NCBI GenBank assembly: GCA_035041965.1
Contig: JAPYMA010000099.1
Span: forward strand, 1 to 64,000
Reading direction: 5' to 3'
Length of the DNA: 64,000 nt
From: Anisakis pegreffii
Taxonomy: Eukaryota > Nematoda > Chromadorea > Rhabditida > Anisakidae
This document shows, piece by piece, positions 12,266-26,164 of the stretch. Within the stretch, counting starts at the first letter, position 1; each line of letters starts with the position of its first letter. The position numbers and the translations under genes were made by a program. A model generated the notes under the pieces. The model had not been told where the DNA came from. It worked only from the letters and a program-made list of their open reading frames with translations, and searched no databases.

Positions 12266-15200
12266 TCATACAGATTCTAATCCGCTATCTTCATGCGTAT
12301 CACTCGCCCCTGGAGCACCATTTGAGGATGAGTTCGGTGAGTGGTGCAATCGACCCATCGTACCAATTATGGTTGTTCGCGAAGTATGACCCGACAACGC
12401 ATCTCCTCCGATCATCGATGACGTTTCGATCACAGATGGCGGTGGCACAGCGACTAGATCAGACTTATTGCCAACCCAATACGGAATCGGACGATATTTC
12501 TGCTCCCATGGTGTTTCGTATCTGTAATGCAGTCACCATGAATATCAAGTATTGCTCCAAACAGTTTAATGACGACTTAAATTGTTAATATCATGAAATG
12601 TTGATTCATAGACACAGCCAAAACTATTGTTTATGACAAAAATTGTGGCATAGGGAATGCGCTTTTACAAGGTACACTTTGTTGGCATGAAAATCGCTTA
12701 AGATGCCGCTACTTTATAATCAAACTGATAACAGACTGATGGATGAAAATGATACAAATAAACTCTGAACGGTCAGCGAAAGCAATTCGAAAACTGCCGT
12801 TGCGTTCATTGAAAAGGCAGAATTTTTGTTATTGCACATTCTTTAAATTCTCTTTATTTTCAACTATTGAATCTTGCCGTGAGACATACTGATTGCATGT
12901 CATTTTCCAAAATAATCGGTTAACTTGAGTTCCAAAATCGATTCGCATAGTAAACAAATCGATAGAAATCACGATAAATTGAATTTAGTCGTAAGGTTTA
13001 ATCGCATTAAATGAGCCATATTCAATTGATCATCACCATTACAAAGCGATATCCTCCTCCCAAATAATTACAATCTTGATCACGATAACGATCAAAGAGG
13101 ACATCAAACAACTTATATGACTGACATTCTGCATGTGAACATGAGTCAATGGTGTAACTATACATGACTAATCAACATAAAACGGAAATTTGCTGTTAAT
13201 TGTTAATGGAGTGATGGAGTCGAAGGATCTTAGTCGTAATTCATTGTAACACGTGAATGTTATCGTTGATTTTGTCTGTGATGTTATCAGTTTGAATTGA
13301 GCAAAAACAAGTTATTTGCTTTGCGTTAACTTGATTCACGGAGGTGATGAGGAAAAAGTTAAAAGAGAATTTATGATAAAATGAATGAGCTATGCGAAGA
13401 TTGCTGGTGGCGATAAAGGTTTCGGAGCAATTTTTCAATGATTACACACATTTCACTTAAGGTGCGCAATGAGAGTGGCTAGCGTTTTCAACCTATTCAA
13501 CTCCCGCTTCAAAATTTCAGCCCTTTGAATCGAACCGCCTGTGGTCGAATTTCACGAAAAGAGCCTTTTTATTCACTTGAATTCTTTAATCCCTTGAACC
13601 CCCACAATGAGGTAACGGCAATTCATATCTCAACCTTGACTTTTTAAACGATTTAAACGAACCATTTCATTCAGAAAATACATTCGAAAAGGTCATTTAA
13701 ATTTTGATTTGATTCAATCACGAATCCATCCCATTCATCATCTTCTAAGTACCAGTTCGCTGATTAATGAAAGTAAAAAATGAGGACGTATTCAAGACTG
13801 TGAACTAATGGCGTTTCTGATAGTTCCCAAAAGGGAACTTCTGACTGAAAAGAACAGCTACAATTCATCCACTTTCTTCTAGGCATAAACTCGATGCAAA
13901 TCAAAGCAATAACGATTGGAATTCCCTTGCAAAAGCATTGATGATTTCTCATCGTATGGATCAATGTTGTGTCACATGTGCTTGACGGCTGATCGCTATA
14001 AAAACGATGAATGATAGATAGCTCAGCTCATGAAGTAGCACTAACTTCGATAAACAAATAAAGTTGACAGTGTACGATAATAACTGTTCATAAAAATCCT
14101 TCTTCTTGATCAAAACTGGCCACAATTATTGTCTTAAATCGACCGAAATCCCATAAAATACGCCGTAAAAACGAAGCGGATGGATGCGTTTTGCATTGAG
14201 TGTACACAAGAGATCCATCGTGCATTATTCACTCACCTGCTTTCATCACTATGAAACTGACGATCCACATGAACTTGTTGACACTGTTGATGGTAAGCAC
14301 CGTATCGTCGCTGTTTATTGCTCAGGGCTGAGGAGCGTTTCTGCCGCAGGAAAGCGACCAGTAAACACATGAATGCCGTTGAACTGATCACAGCAATTGT
14401 CGATAGCAGAATCACACCCAAATGCAGCAGATGATCGCGACTCTCAACATCTTGAGACATCTCAGCTGCTGGTTCATTACCCATATACTGAAATGTTGCA
14501 AAGTTTTCTTTTTGCATGGTTCGTTCAGTTCACATTCATCATTCAATGTAAGATTGGCAAAAGTGGATCAACCACGAACTCATCTCGTGCTAAATTTTAC
14601 TAATGCCCAACGTGATCAAACGATAACGATCAGTTAGTTAATCGCGCTCGATATCTCGATATCAGATTGGATAAACGAGTGTCAATGTTAGTTGCATCAA
14701 TATTAGTCATGCTGGAATAATTTGTTGATGTTCAAATGAAAATACACTTTGACGAGTTAGCCACATTGCGCTATACTCTATCAGACAGAAGACGCAGTCT
14801 GAAGATGATGTCGTTAACGACGCTGCTGGTTAGCGCTGGTGGTTGATAAGGTGATGTTGCTATAGATCAGTGCTTCTCATAGGGGTTGGAATCACCCATT
14901 TTGGGTAATTTGGAGGAGTCAGGGGGTAACGGAGGGAGTCTGGAAATTGATATTTCTTGCAGTTGTTATTTTATGATAGAACGCTATTGTGATGGTGTTT
15001 TTTTTAAACTCGGATATGTAAATGTTGATGGCAACACTCTTCATTCTCCTATTTTCGGAGAATCAGTAGCTTGTCCTGGCCGAACAGGGTGTTCATTCGT
15101 TTTAACAGGGTTCTCATTCTTTTCTGAGCTGTTGTAATCGCTCTCATGACTTTTATCACCAAAAGTGTTCACTTCTGCTAATTTCTCATGCATTTCACTC

Positions 15201-17263
15201 AACAATTAATGTCAAATTCTCATTCTATCAAATACACTCTATAATTGACCATTTGACTCTCGAACATTGTTGTGCAATAGTATTCGATCGATGTGTTGTT
15301 GATTTCGGCTGTCAACACTCGTCAACGTATCAAGTAAATAGTATATGCTACAGAATGAGAAGTTGATTGGACCTGTGAAAGCGAAATGAAACGAAGTGAA
15401 TGAGAAAAAGTCATGAAGAGAACTGTATTCACAAGTAATAGCTATGAGAGTGAATACAACACGTCTGAAAAGAATGAGAATCCATCTATATCAGTTTGAA
15501 ATGAGCGTGTCATAGACAATAGCTTTTCATACAATCATAATCGATTGCATGAAAAGCAACAGAACGGTCTGGGACAGTGGTTCTCATATGGAGTTTTTGT
15601 ATCAAGGGGGGAGGTAACGGCGGCCTGCCAGATCATCTAAAGGGGGAATGGAGTACCCGAACGTGAGAATCACTGGTATAGATGAAACGAAAATGCATAA
15701 ATTAAATTGTTGGACATGGATCAAGGTAATTTTATTCCCATACTGATTCGATTCAAGATGTATCCTGAGAAATTATAGATAAGACGGGTAAATTGACAGA
15801 AGATGTCGACGAGTGCAGAGTGGGGGTAAACAATAAACGACTGCTGCCATCTCGGAAGTGAACATTACAATTTGAAAACAAACCTGATGCTCAACAAGCG
15901 CTAAGCTATTTGGATCTGGGCACCATGGACATCTAACGGTATACTTCTTCACCGCAACTGTCGCGTTGAAACACTTCCCTTGCAACTCGATGAGCATCTT
16001 TCCAGATTCTACATCTCTTTTCGCATCTTTCGTTGGCGTTATACCTTCGATAGCCTTCAAACGAAAACACAACAATTCCAATAACAGCGAAAAACACTAA
16101 GGTATGTCTGCATCTCAGAGAATACAAGTATTCCGCTTGAAAAAATAAACGAGAAGAATGAACTCGTGATGAAATCAAATAAAGCAAACATTTTTCAGGT
16201 TAATCGAACAATGCGAATAACCAATTGTGAAAAATAACAATCCTCTTCAATAGCAATCTTAGTCTCACTTCTTAAGGCCATTTTGAGTAATGGCGAACAC
16301 CTTTTCATGATGTATTCCGTTCCTATGATCTGGTGAAGTAATACATAAGTTTTTTCCTTCAGCTGTTATCAAATACGTTCAAATCATTCACTTCGACGTT
16401 AATCTCCGTTGTATCTCTCAATATGATGCTGAATTCCATGGATAAAGCATCTGTCTACTTACCACCACAGTGTTTTCGCTTGTTGTTTGAAACAGTCGTT
16501 GTGCTGACGAGGCGTCACAAGTTCTCGGGAATCCATACGTGGGATCGGTTCCGGCGACTTCGCATGCAAGACTCAAATCCTCAGGAACACCTTTATTCCA
16601 GTGACTCACGAATATACGAGCGTGTTCCTGAAACTTGCACAGAAAAATGTGGAAATGTCAGTGTCAGAGTGAGTGTGCTCCTGTAGAACTATCAGCGCTC
16701 TTCACCCCGACAAGCAATTCCTTTGATATTATACATCTCGGAGCGATGCAATGGCTCCTCATAGCCCTCAATATCATCTACCTACTAAACGATCTACTGC
16801 AGCTACACATCGTGATTTTTTTTGACAGAATTACTCGCAAGTTAAAGAGTTCAGACTCGAAATTTTGATGGAAAATGCTTCGGTTGATGGATGATTAAAA
16901 TGCTCTTTTCAATTATTAAGTACAGTTCAGAATTTTGCCTCAATCATTCAAGAATGACTGGTGAATTGTATGGCTGAGCGAATGGAATGGAGACGTTGAC
17001 GATATAAGAGTGCACACCTGAACAAGATTCTCTGTGATTGGCCAACTTATCGTGACTTTTTCGCTAGTGACCGAATGCGTCTGAACGAGTCTAAAGCGTG
17101 GATTCGCACAACCACCCGTCGTCAAACATCCCTGTTTCCACTGAATATTCACTAAGCCTGCATCCATCCAGAACTCCTCGTTTTGTTCTTCTATGTGCTT
17201 GGCCATAACACGAAACGATAGCAAATCGATCAGCGTACAAAACAGTAAGAGTACAATATTCAT
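12266..17263 (-). CDS. Gene A: single-pass membrane protein, five coding exons (unrecognised family)
   Basis: Coding exons in order are 17263-17018, 16627-16463, 16054-15884, 14487-14237 and 12521-12266, giving 362 residues with intron phases 0,0,0,2. The first ATG (MNIVLLLFC) starts a signal peptide of about 21 residues. The ectodomain has Cys 46, 52, 104, 119, 165, 179 and 182, including GCLTTGGC, a DPTYGF..TCD motif, a sequon in CFNAT (Asn 167) and CPWC. One transmembrane helix lies at about 215-240 (LGVILLSTIAVISSTAF), followed by RQKR and a 122-residue tail ending DSGLESV. Donors are mostly GTAAGT or GTGAGT. Acceptors are TTTCAG-like except exon 3 (TTTGAAG), the least certain junction. 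Genes B and C share the architecture, which strongly supports the model. I do not recognise the family; a cell-surface receptor or adhesion role is inference. Confidence 0.88.
14868..15675. mobile_element. Non-autonomous hAT-like element in intron 3 of gene A
   Basis: The left end is CAGTGCTTCTCA at 14868. The right end is TGAGAATCACTG, whose reverse complement CAGTGATTCTCA differs by one base. The flanking octamers are CTATAGAT (14860-14867) and GTATAGAT (15676-15683), 7 of 8 identical, as expected for an 8-bp target duplication. Both features fit the hAT superfamily. The interior has a diverged foldback (15110-15150 against 15441-15480) and a further end-like CAGTGGTTCTCA at 15575. No transposase frame is present. 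Confidence 0.65.
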
Positions 17264-17294
17264 CGCTTGCGAATGAATTGGATAAGTCGTCAAA

Positions 17295-17306
17295 CTGAAA
17301 CAAAAA
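17295..17306 (-). promoter_or_regulatory. Splice acceptor upstream of gene A start (possible trans-splice site)
   Basis: TTTTTGTTTCAG ends 31 bases before the ATG of gene A. It is either the end of a 5' UTR intron or a spliced-leader addition site; the sequence alone cannot separate these. Confidence 0.5.
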
Positions 17307-20300
17307 TAACTTGACCCTTACATCAATCCGGATAATGCTCTGAATAGATCAAAACTGAAAACGACGATCAGTCAAAACGTGAAAACGTGAAAAGCGAGAA
17401 ATAAGCGGTGTTCTAACACTGCATTCATAAGGTTAGCTTTGGGAACTTCAGATCCTTGATATGCTATCTGAATGATATCCTACCAAACGCAATCATAAAG
17501 GCGATTCGAGAAACTTTCAAAAAGCGTCTTTCATTAGGTTTAGTGGAATACCCCAAAATACCTCGAAGCGTCAACCTCGTAAATTTCAGCTCTGAACAAG
17601 ACTTGAGGAATTCATTCGTAGACGTCTTTTAAAGCATCAGTGAGGTGAAGAAACACTGCGAAAGCACTTAGAACAGACGTAAATGCAGATTCTGATGCAA
17701 ATAGAAATGCGTGCCCACATTTATTCCGGAAATTCGCTGACTACCTTAAGTAACAGTGTTCCAATGTTGTTTGCGTTTCTTATTAAGCGTCCAAATGATG
17801 CATAAAATACCTCATAAAATGTATTTGCACCCAACATAAAACTCGCATTTATGCGCTTTTTGTGTCCTCTGAATTGTTGTTGTTCACTTTCATTGAATAA
17901 TCACTTATGTGTGCCTCAGTGCAATAATCAATGTAAATCTGAACATTTATTTATTCGCTCATTTAAGATTCGTCGTTCCATTCACTTCGTTAATCTCACC
18001 TAATAATAATCGTAATAACCACAATAATAATGTCAATTATGCAGTCTCGGTATTGTTACTGCTACTGTTATTGCTGTGCACCTTGTTCAAAGTGAATTCG
18101 CTCAACTCAACCAACTAATAAATGTGAAATGAGCGAGTGCTTAGTTGAAACTATCGGAACTCTTTGAGTTGTTGCTGCTGTTCAGGAGGCATGATGTTTA
18201 GTGATAAGACTAATGATAAGATTAATGGACTAATGATAAGACTGACTAACGATAGTGTAATGATAAGTTTTTACTTCGAGTGCACATTTATCATCAAAAG
18301 CAAAACACCCGGAAAGAATGTGGCGGGCGATAAGAACAAATCATACACATGCATATGCATCACGGAATACAAACAAGATCAAAATAAACGCTAAAAAAAA
18401 TATGGTTTCCGAATCTTCAGACTGCGATGCGTCTGAGTGATCGAAGAAGTATATTGCTAAAAGTAAAAGTAAAGTAAAAGTAAGAGTATATTGTTAGTCA
18501 GGAATTTGCCAATGGTATCAGAAAGGTGTTTTATAGATGGAAGAGCTCTCGTAAAACTGAATGTTGAGAGCTCAATTGAGTTGAAATGACAGATTAATAT
18601 CAACTCTTTGATGTCAATGAATAAAATGAGTGAAAAGGAGCGATTGGAATATAATAGTAGTTCAGTAATACATTTGGCGCATTGGCGTCAAGGAATTCAT
18701 CTACAAAACGAAATGGGGCGTGTGAGGTAAGATTTGTTTAACTGCAGCCACCGACCGCCCATTGTTCTGAATTCGAATGAACAAATGGACGGACGATATA
18801 TGACGAAACTTATCAGAAAGCAATACGAAGAGTAACCGCAGTTCAAGAGCAACAATTTTTGATAGTTTGAGTGTTACAATTGAAGTTTTCCGAAGAGGAT
18901 TATTTTTAGTGTGACGAAGTGTGAAGTTTTACGGAAGCAAGATGTTGCTTTGAATGGAAACGGATAGGAAATGTTGGAACCATTCAGAAGTATCATTTCA
19001 AGTGTCCGTTTTCTTAACTCCATTCACGGAACTTGTTCATTCATCAATGAACTTGCAAACCTCATTAGAGTAATGATGCATAAAACAAGAGGATATTTTG
19101 GCGCACTACACTGTATTGAATGACCGAATTGAACTGGTCTTTGCGCCGAACTGGTCTTCATGCATACCATTACACTAGAATCTCTTGTACTCAGTGCGTG
19201 ACAAAAAAATCATTATATCCGAGAAAAAAATTGCGCAACTTCAGTTTTTGCACAATCATTTCGACACATCTAACCGATGTTTTTCGAGCAATTTTCACCG
19301 AAATCATATCTCATAAATGATTCTGGTCCGGTGAATGCTTTCAGAACGCCTCACATGAAACCGTTCCAAACCTTCATCACTTGCTTTAGTAACAAATCTC
19401 ATGTTGAACAACTGAGCTCATAAGGTTTGCTGATAATTTTCTGCAAAGAAAAACATTGTTTCAAAGATTGGAATAAACGGATTTGGCCTTTTTCTGATAA
19501 TGACATTTTCATATAATGGTAACAAGAGTGAAGTGGATGGCCTGAGTTTGATGGAAATAATGATTATGGAAAAAGGCACACTCGGAATTACATCAATCCT
19601 CCTTATCAGGATGTCGATCGAGAGATGGATGGGATTGAGCGTTATCGGTTACTTCATGGCGCACTATAAATATTCATTGGAACGCATCGACTACGACAAA
19701 CAGTTATAAAAAGTAAAAATTTCAATGTTGAAGCTGATAATTTTAGAGCTGGAAAAGTTGACTTTTTGGTGCATTTGCACTGTGAGAATGAAAAGAATAG
19801 TTGTATTGTATTGGAGTCGGTAATGTATATGGATAATAATGGATTTATTAATATCATTCATTTCATTCATGTACCCATTCAATGCTTTCCTCAATTATTT
19901 ATTAATGTGAACGTTAGTGAAGTCAAACGAAGCGAGTCGAGGCAAAACGCTCTTAAGAAAATGTCCATCCGAACACATAAACGTTTCCTTTCATTGCTCT
20001 GAGGATATGATGACCGTTCCAAATTTTAATGATTATTCTTGCGGAATATAATTTCGCCAATATTCATCCTTCGTTGAAAAGCATTTCACGCTCATTTCTC
20101 GAAGACAACTTATTTTCATCACAAAATCATCACATATTTCTGATCGTCTCAAAACTTGTTAAATTTGATCTTTTCACGATCTCAAGCATCGTCTTCTGAA
20201 TGCTCAAAAATAAAATACCATTAAAAATTCATGAGCCACAGCAGGCAGCTGAAAAAAGGGCTGAATTTTGAAGTAATCTATCTTATATTCGGAGAAAAAA

Positions 20301-22280
20301 ACATCTGGTGTGAACGAAAAATGTTTAAAATGTTCGTTTATTATAATGAGGTTGGCTTAATTTTTAAGATGCTCGTCGCCAGTAACATCGAGTACGTAGT
20401 AATGTGCTGAATCGCTGAATAAACATGCGTCTCAGTTCTAATTTATGGTAATGATTGGTTCTTATCAATAGATGATGAATGTAAGTTATCTCATTCAATC
20501 TTATTCCAGCGATCGATCAGTTTTTTCTTAGACTGTAATCGATCACCTATCGATAACAATTATTAATGACCACAAAAACAAACACCATCTGTTAGTCGTG
20601 CTATCGTGATAACATTGCTAATCTATTATGACAAAACAGATATGTGACATTCCGTATGTTGTCGGGTCATTTGAATGGTACAATAAGTGAGCAAAACCGA
20701 TTAACGAAGTATAATCACCAAAACTTAACCTCAGCATGTCATCTGCCTCGGATTATTCGTTAAATTCACCGTAATTACTTTGCATTCGTTCAGTACGATC
20801 AGTGATCGCATTCTGTTACTAACTGGAACTTTGCTAACAACCATAAAAGTTATTTTCACACTTTATTTTCACACTTTGTGTTCACAACTGAAATTATCCT
20901 CAATTATCCTCAATTATTCACTAAAAATCTCTTTCGAAAGTCACTTTCACAGCTAATCATGTTTGCAGTAAACGTCGACGATACATAATAAACTTAAGAA
21001 GTCGCACTCCTTAGAATAATTTGCTTCTTGCACGCACCACTCATTTCAAGCATTCTTCATTCTTTGATCATCAAACGGCAACAAGCCTCATTCACATTCT
21101 TTGCAATAAATCATTATGATGCATCGCGCAACGTCTTCAAGCTTTGTTTCAACAAAAACAAAACAAACAATTCGATGGCAATGAATTGTTTCAGTGCGTT
21201 ACGAGATTACCGAAAATGATGAATGCTTCACGCTTTTGATGGTACTTAACGTAATATGAAGATTAGATGATTTAACTGCGGAGTTGTGATGTGAAGTTTA
21301 CTATTTGAAGGAAAAGCACTGAAGCGTGTACGAGTCGCATGAGCAACACCAATTGAATATATGATACCATCAAAAAGACGTTACGGCTCATTCGTTACGG
21401 ATTGCGCAACACAAACTTGTTGTTTGCTCACACATCGAACAGCACACAGCGACGCACCCACATAGATCAACAACTAAGCCATCGTAAGATTAAAACAGTG
21501 GACAATTCAATTCATACACATCAAAATGACAACATGTTGCTACTGCTAAAAATATCGAGGAGCTTTTTGTTTTGCACAGCCTTGATAAATCTGTCTCAAA
21601 TCGGACTCATAAGATTCATACGATTCGCTCGCTTGAGACAAACGAGTAAGCGAAATGAAACGAACACCTTAAATCCAATCCATTTCTGCTGTCTGATATC
21701 TTAGATGAAAATCAAATGTGAAATGATGAAGTTGGTTGGTAGACGGGAACACGATGAAGCGGGGATAAAGCGAAAAAGTATCGTTCGTGAATATATAAGG
21801 TGATGATAGAAATTCCCTGAAGACAAGCATTGCTGTGTTAAGCACGAAACGGCTGGCGGCATGGATTCACATCTGCGATTTGTGGACGCTTCAAAGAGAG
21901 ACTCTGTTCGGGTTTGATTCGCTACCAAAATTCATCGCACATCTCTAGTGACCGAATGAATTTATGGCATGGAAACACCAGTCGGGAATTTTCAAATTAT
22001 TGCACCGACGTGGAAAACTTAACGTTGCTGAAGAGAATCATTTGTACACTGCGAATAATGTGAATGGAACAAGCCGAGATTGATCACCTGTCGCTAATAA
22101 ATAATCCATTCATTGGATTATTTTCAATATTTCTTTTGTCCTCAAACTTTTTTTGTGGGTTTGGAAGAATGATTACGAACTTTTGAGATGAATAAAAAAG
22201 TGAACAAAGCGAAAGAGAATTCGCTAGACCGATTTTTATTCAAAACAAAAACAATGCTGCTTCACAGTGCACGCGATTGA
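17307..22280. other. Gene-poor region upstream of gene A
   Basis: AT-rich, with simple repeats at about 18.2-18.5 kb. Short ATG frames at 19120 and 19500 (plus) are within chance expectation. No promoter element could be assigned. Confidence 0.4.
18195..18250 (+). repeat. Short degenerate tandem GATAAGACTAAT
   Basis: Four to five imperfect 11-12 bp units built on TAATGATAAGA. A separate AAAGT-rich run follows at about 18458-18488. Confidence 0.6.
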
Positions 22281-22478
22281 ATGAAAACATATTTTTTGAA
22301 CTACCTCGTTTTCAACATTGATTGTATCCATCGAATGCAATTAGTTATAAATCCCTTAAATATATCACTGAATGCATCCGATAATGTGGGGAAAATTTTT
22401 GATGTTGCGATGGAATTCTTGAATGCCAGATTACGAAAAGCCATAAAAACGTTTCTATTCGGAGATCAACTGCAATAA
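22281..22478 (+). CDS. Hypothetical 65-residue protein
   Basis: The frame runs from ATG at 22281 to TAA. An acceptor-like GCTTCACAG ends about 13 bases upstream. The translation begins MKTYFLNYLVFNI and later reads GKIFDVAMEFLNARLRKA, an amphipathic helix-like stretch. There is no recognised domain. It stands alone in a gene-poor region. Confidence 0.27.
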   Translation: MKTYFLNYLVFNIDCIHRMQLVINPLNISLNASDNVGKIFDVAMEFLNARLRKAIKTFLFGDQLQ

Positions 22479-24159
22479 AAACAAGAATTAGGTGATTAGG
22501 CATAGCTGAACTTAGCTATATCATATGCGATTTGAGTGTAGTGAGCGCATAGAAGCTGTTGTGAAAAGACGTAAAAATTTCTATCACCATATGACCTGTA
22601 CCGCAATATATGCGCAATAAAAAGTGTGAAAAGCGACGATTAAAACTGAGCAAAGTGAGAACAATAATTAGCTCTAACAGGGAGAGAAACCGTGTGAGTT
22701 GAGTTGTCTTTGTTGCTGCTGAATAATGTTATATCTAAATCGGATATATCCAGATGCAAACCACAAATAACCAAAAGAAACATGAATAAGTAAACAAAAT
22801 ATCCATTTTTGTTGTTTATTGTCGTATTTTGAAATTGAATGCCCAAACGAGTGTTTGCATAACATAGTGTTATGTGCAATCGATGATTGAATGACGACCT
22901 TTCAAAAGCTCAAATCAAAACCAAACCAATTCTGATCCGCATTACAACAGCTCGATCACTCTCTCTTATCACATATCATCACATTGTTACTCAATGAATT
23001 CATTTCTTCTATACTATTTACTCAAGTTGATTGACAGCGATAATTAATTCTTATTGTGTGGCAAAATGTAATGATAGAAGCAACTCGTTACTGGTAATCG
23101 AACATCGCGATGAGATGGATACAGGCAACGGTTTGAGTTGGAAGTGATAGACGTCGTTCTGCCGTGATGAAATCATACTGAATGCAAAGGGCAGATGACA
23201 ATTCTAAGGCCAATCAATCTTGCGGAACTGTCAAAAAACTGTCATTATTTGAGTTGAGTTTGAAATATGGTAAACACACTTTGCGTCAGAAGAACGTTTC
23301 AATAATCGTTTAAACAATCATTTGAAACTCGCTTCATTCAACGACGAAATAAGCGAACAGATCAGCTGTCTGTCTTTACAGTGGAGTTATTCATTCAGAA
23401 GTTTTATACAAATTGTTCGGTTGAATATCATCACTTCAATATTACGATAAATCAATTTAGTGACCTCTCACAATTTAATTAGAAATTTTCATTCAACGTC
23501 ATCATTGACATAAGTATTTTTTCCGGCTTCCTCAGTTTATTGCATCTATTTCTATGAATAACCTCTTGAAAATTCATCAGTTGTACATATCCTAAATGAC
23601 TGCTCCGAAAAATTCCTCTCAACGAAACAATAAACATTTCAACAAATCTCAACTTTTCAGCAAATTTCAGCTAAAACACTTTATTTGCAATATGTAAAAT
23701 TACAAATGAGAACGGATGTGTGAGTGAAATGTCGGAAAGACGAACGATAACTGCGATAAATGTTATAATCCGAGCAGTTTAGCTGTCGAGATCGCTTTAA
23801 ATGACACTCAAAATAAAAAATCCCATAACACCACCATTACACATTACCGTTGGCAAATGTTGTCGAGGAATTCGCGAATCGTTATCTTCTTCTCACAAAC
23901 GCATTTAAGCACACTTTTTTTTGTTTGCATAAATCTCGCCGATGAACAATTCAAGCGATTTGTTGCATCGAATTCAGGTGATAAATGTCAAATAAGCATT
24001 CTCCTTAAATCGGATGCACCTAGAAAAAGTGCTCGCTAAGAGTTTAGTCGGTTAATTTGCAAGAGTAGAGAGCGAGGGAGAGACAGAGAGGGCTATTCAA
24101 CGGATTTATTATGGCTCAAAGAAGTGTGATTATTGAGGAAGATCGATGAAATTGGCTAG

Positions 24160-24345
24160 GAGGACACCGCACGTATCAGAAGGATATTATCGCCATTGGA
24201 ATTAATGCAGGATGCTGAACTGGAACGGATAATAAGCATGCACCAGTTGGGAATCGCTAATGTAAGCCGTGAAGAAATATCGCTTCTTCACAAAGTCGCG
24301 ATTTTTCGGATAATTGAAATACTTGAAGAATACAAGAGAATTTAG
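24160..24345 (+). CDS. Tentative helix-rich exon
   Basis: A 61-codon open stretch from after the TAG at 24157 to a TAG at 24343, with one internal ATG at 24205. The translation is charged and helix-forming (MQDAELERIISMHQLGIANV, then SREEISLLHKVAIFR and EILEEYKRI). A good donor (GTAAGC) at 24261 lies inside, so the exon may end earlier. An ATG GCT CAA opening at 24112 is nearby but out of register by one stop. It could be the last exon of a gene or a relic. Confidence 0.28.
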   Translation, partial: EDTARIRRILSPLELMQDAELERIISMHQLGIANVSREEISLLHKVAIFRIIEILEEYKRI

Positions 24346-25760
24346 GCGATGAAGTGATGATTATGTTATGGCTTTACAAAAGTGCCTCTTTTAGGTTCCA
24401 AGCGGTTGTTACAAGATACGATATTAATCAGTTGGAAAGAATAACTTCAATAATTTCGAAGATACAATTTTATATTATAGATCATTGAAATCAAAACTTC
24501 ATCGCGATCAACCCAATTTGTGAAATGACCAAATTCTCCAAAAGAAAACAGAAGGCGAAGGATATTTTACTTGTTCTCTGCAGGAAATACAATCAATATG
24601 ATAAATTCAGTATAATCAAAATCCGTCATTGTTAGTGTGAAAGTGTTCGCAAGGATACTGACTGAGAATGTAGGCTTGACTGGGGTATGAAGCACTTAAT
24701 TCCTCTTTAATGAGTAGTCGCTGATTAAACGTTTCAAACGATTGAATTAACTGATTCAATTGTTTTGCGTAGATGTCCGTCGAAACGATAGAAACGAACG
24801 CGTTTGGTATTAATTAGAAAACACAATTTGTGATATAATGCAAGAAGCAATATTTAAACGACAGCCACTCGATTCAGCTACACCACATTTTATATCGCAC
24901 CACATACCTTCAATTCCTCGAATAAAAATCCCCCAGAGAACGCCTCATTGCTTTTTACGAGAACAAGCCAGACTAAACTGTTTATGTTTGATATTTATTA
25001 TTGAAACCGTTCAGTGAACCAAACCAGTGAAAAATATGATATTTCGCAATAAATTCAAAGTTATTGTTTATAGGAAATATTCACTGTGGTGTTGAAATTC
25101 AGCTATTTTTTACGATTTGTGCCTGTGCAAAGCATATTTCAGCTCGCATGATCGATACTGTTATTGAAATGCATTCGAAAAAAGCTAGAATGAACAAACG
25201 CTCATTGCATGATCAAACAGCATCATTTTCATATTTATAGATTGAAGAGTCCATAAACTGTTGGATTTATGGAATTAAGGAGGCAATGGAGCGGATCTGC
25301 CGAATGTATCATATTCGGTGAAGAAAGCTTCACTACGGATGAAGATATATGATCTCTAGAAATATGCAAAACGATACATTTAGCGCCCTATAGAGACAGC
25401 GAACGATGATGCTATGATATGCGGATTTGTGCAGCTTATAAAGGATTGTTAAACCGTTTGATGTGTTCGTGTCATCGTTTAGATGGGATATTGCATATTC
25501 ATTTGTCTCTTTATGCAGACAGCGGTTATTTTGTTAGTTGTTTGGATATTATGAGGCAGTTGAAAGGAACTGAATGAATGAATGGTTTTGTTGAACCGCA
25601 AAGATCGATGGCTAATTTGATGATCTGAACGGATACTTGAATATTTGCGGTTATCCGAACGACAAACAACAATTGATATGCGATCAAAGGAACCGTAATT
25701 TCACATCTACAAAGCATGACACACGCGAATAAACATTAATTGAAATCAACAAATGAATTT

Positions 25761-26164
25761 TTATGATTCATTTGCATGAATGAAATTCATTTGAAACCGA
25801 ATAAATTCTAATGATGACAATGATGAATAAAGCAGCCAGAGCAGGATCAAGGTCAGCTGCATCACGGCCGCTTGCCATAACCTGGAGAGTTCATTGTGAT
25901 GATACAACCTAATCATGTTTCGATCCGTAATTAGCTTTTTTCTAAGTGCTATAATCATATTGGTCTGGCAAACCGTAATCATGAGTGGATCTAGAATGAG
26001 CACTGCCATGGCTATCATCAGCAACAGATGAACAGCGATGATGACCACGACTGAAATCGATAGTAACAGGTCGTTAGCGAAGACAAATATTTGATTGTAT
26101 TTATTGAAAACAATTCTCCCAACAACAGTAGTTGTTTGTGTATGCAAAATCAACGCCTATTGCA
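25761..26164 (-). CDS. Putative membrane-protein exon
   Basis: An open frame from a possible acceptor (CTGCAATAG after a long pyrimidine run, near 26165) to a TAA. The translation has one long hydrophobic segment (LLLSISVVVIIAVHLLLM and beyond), a charged loop (RKKLITDRNM..HHNELSR) and a second helix (QLTLILLWLLYSSLSSL). Codon choice is balanced. No ATG precedes the first hydrophobic segment, so an upstream exon is needed. It could be the end of a multipass receptor or transporter, but no signature motif is visible. Confidence 0.35.

Noticed and set aside
12184..12588. Plus-strand 134-codon frame
   Set aside because: Shadow of the last exon of gene A, which has conserved paralogues on the minus strand.
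16423..16686. Plus-strand 87-codon frame
   Set aside because: Antisense shadow of exon 2 of gene A.
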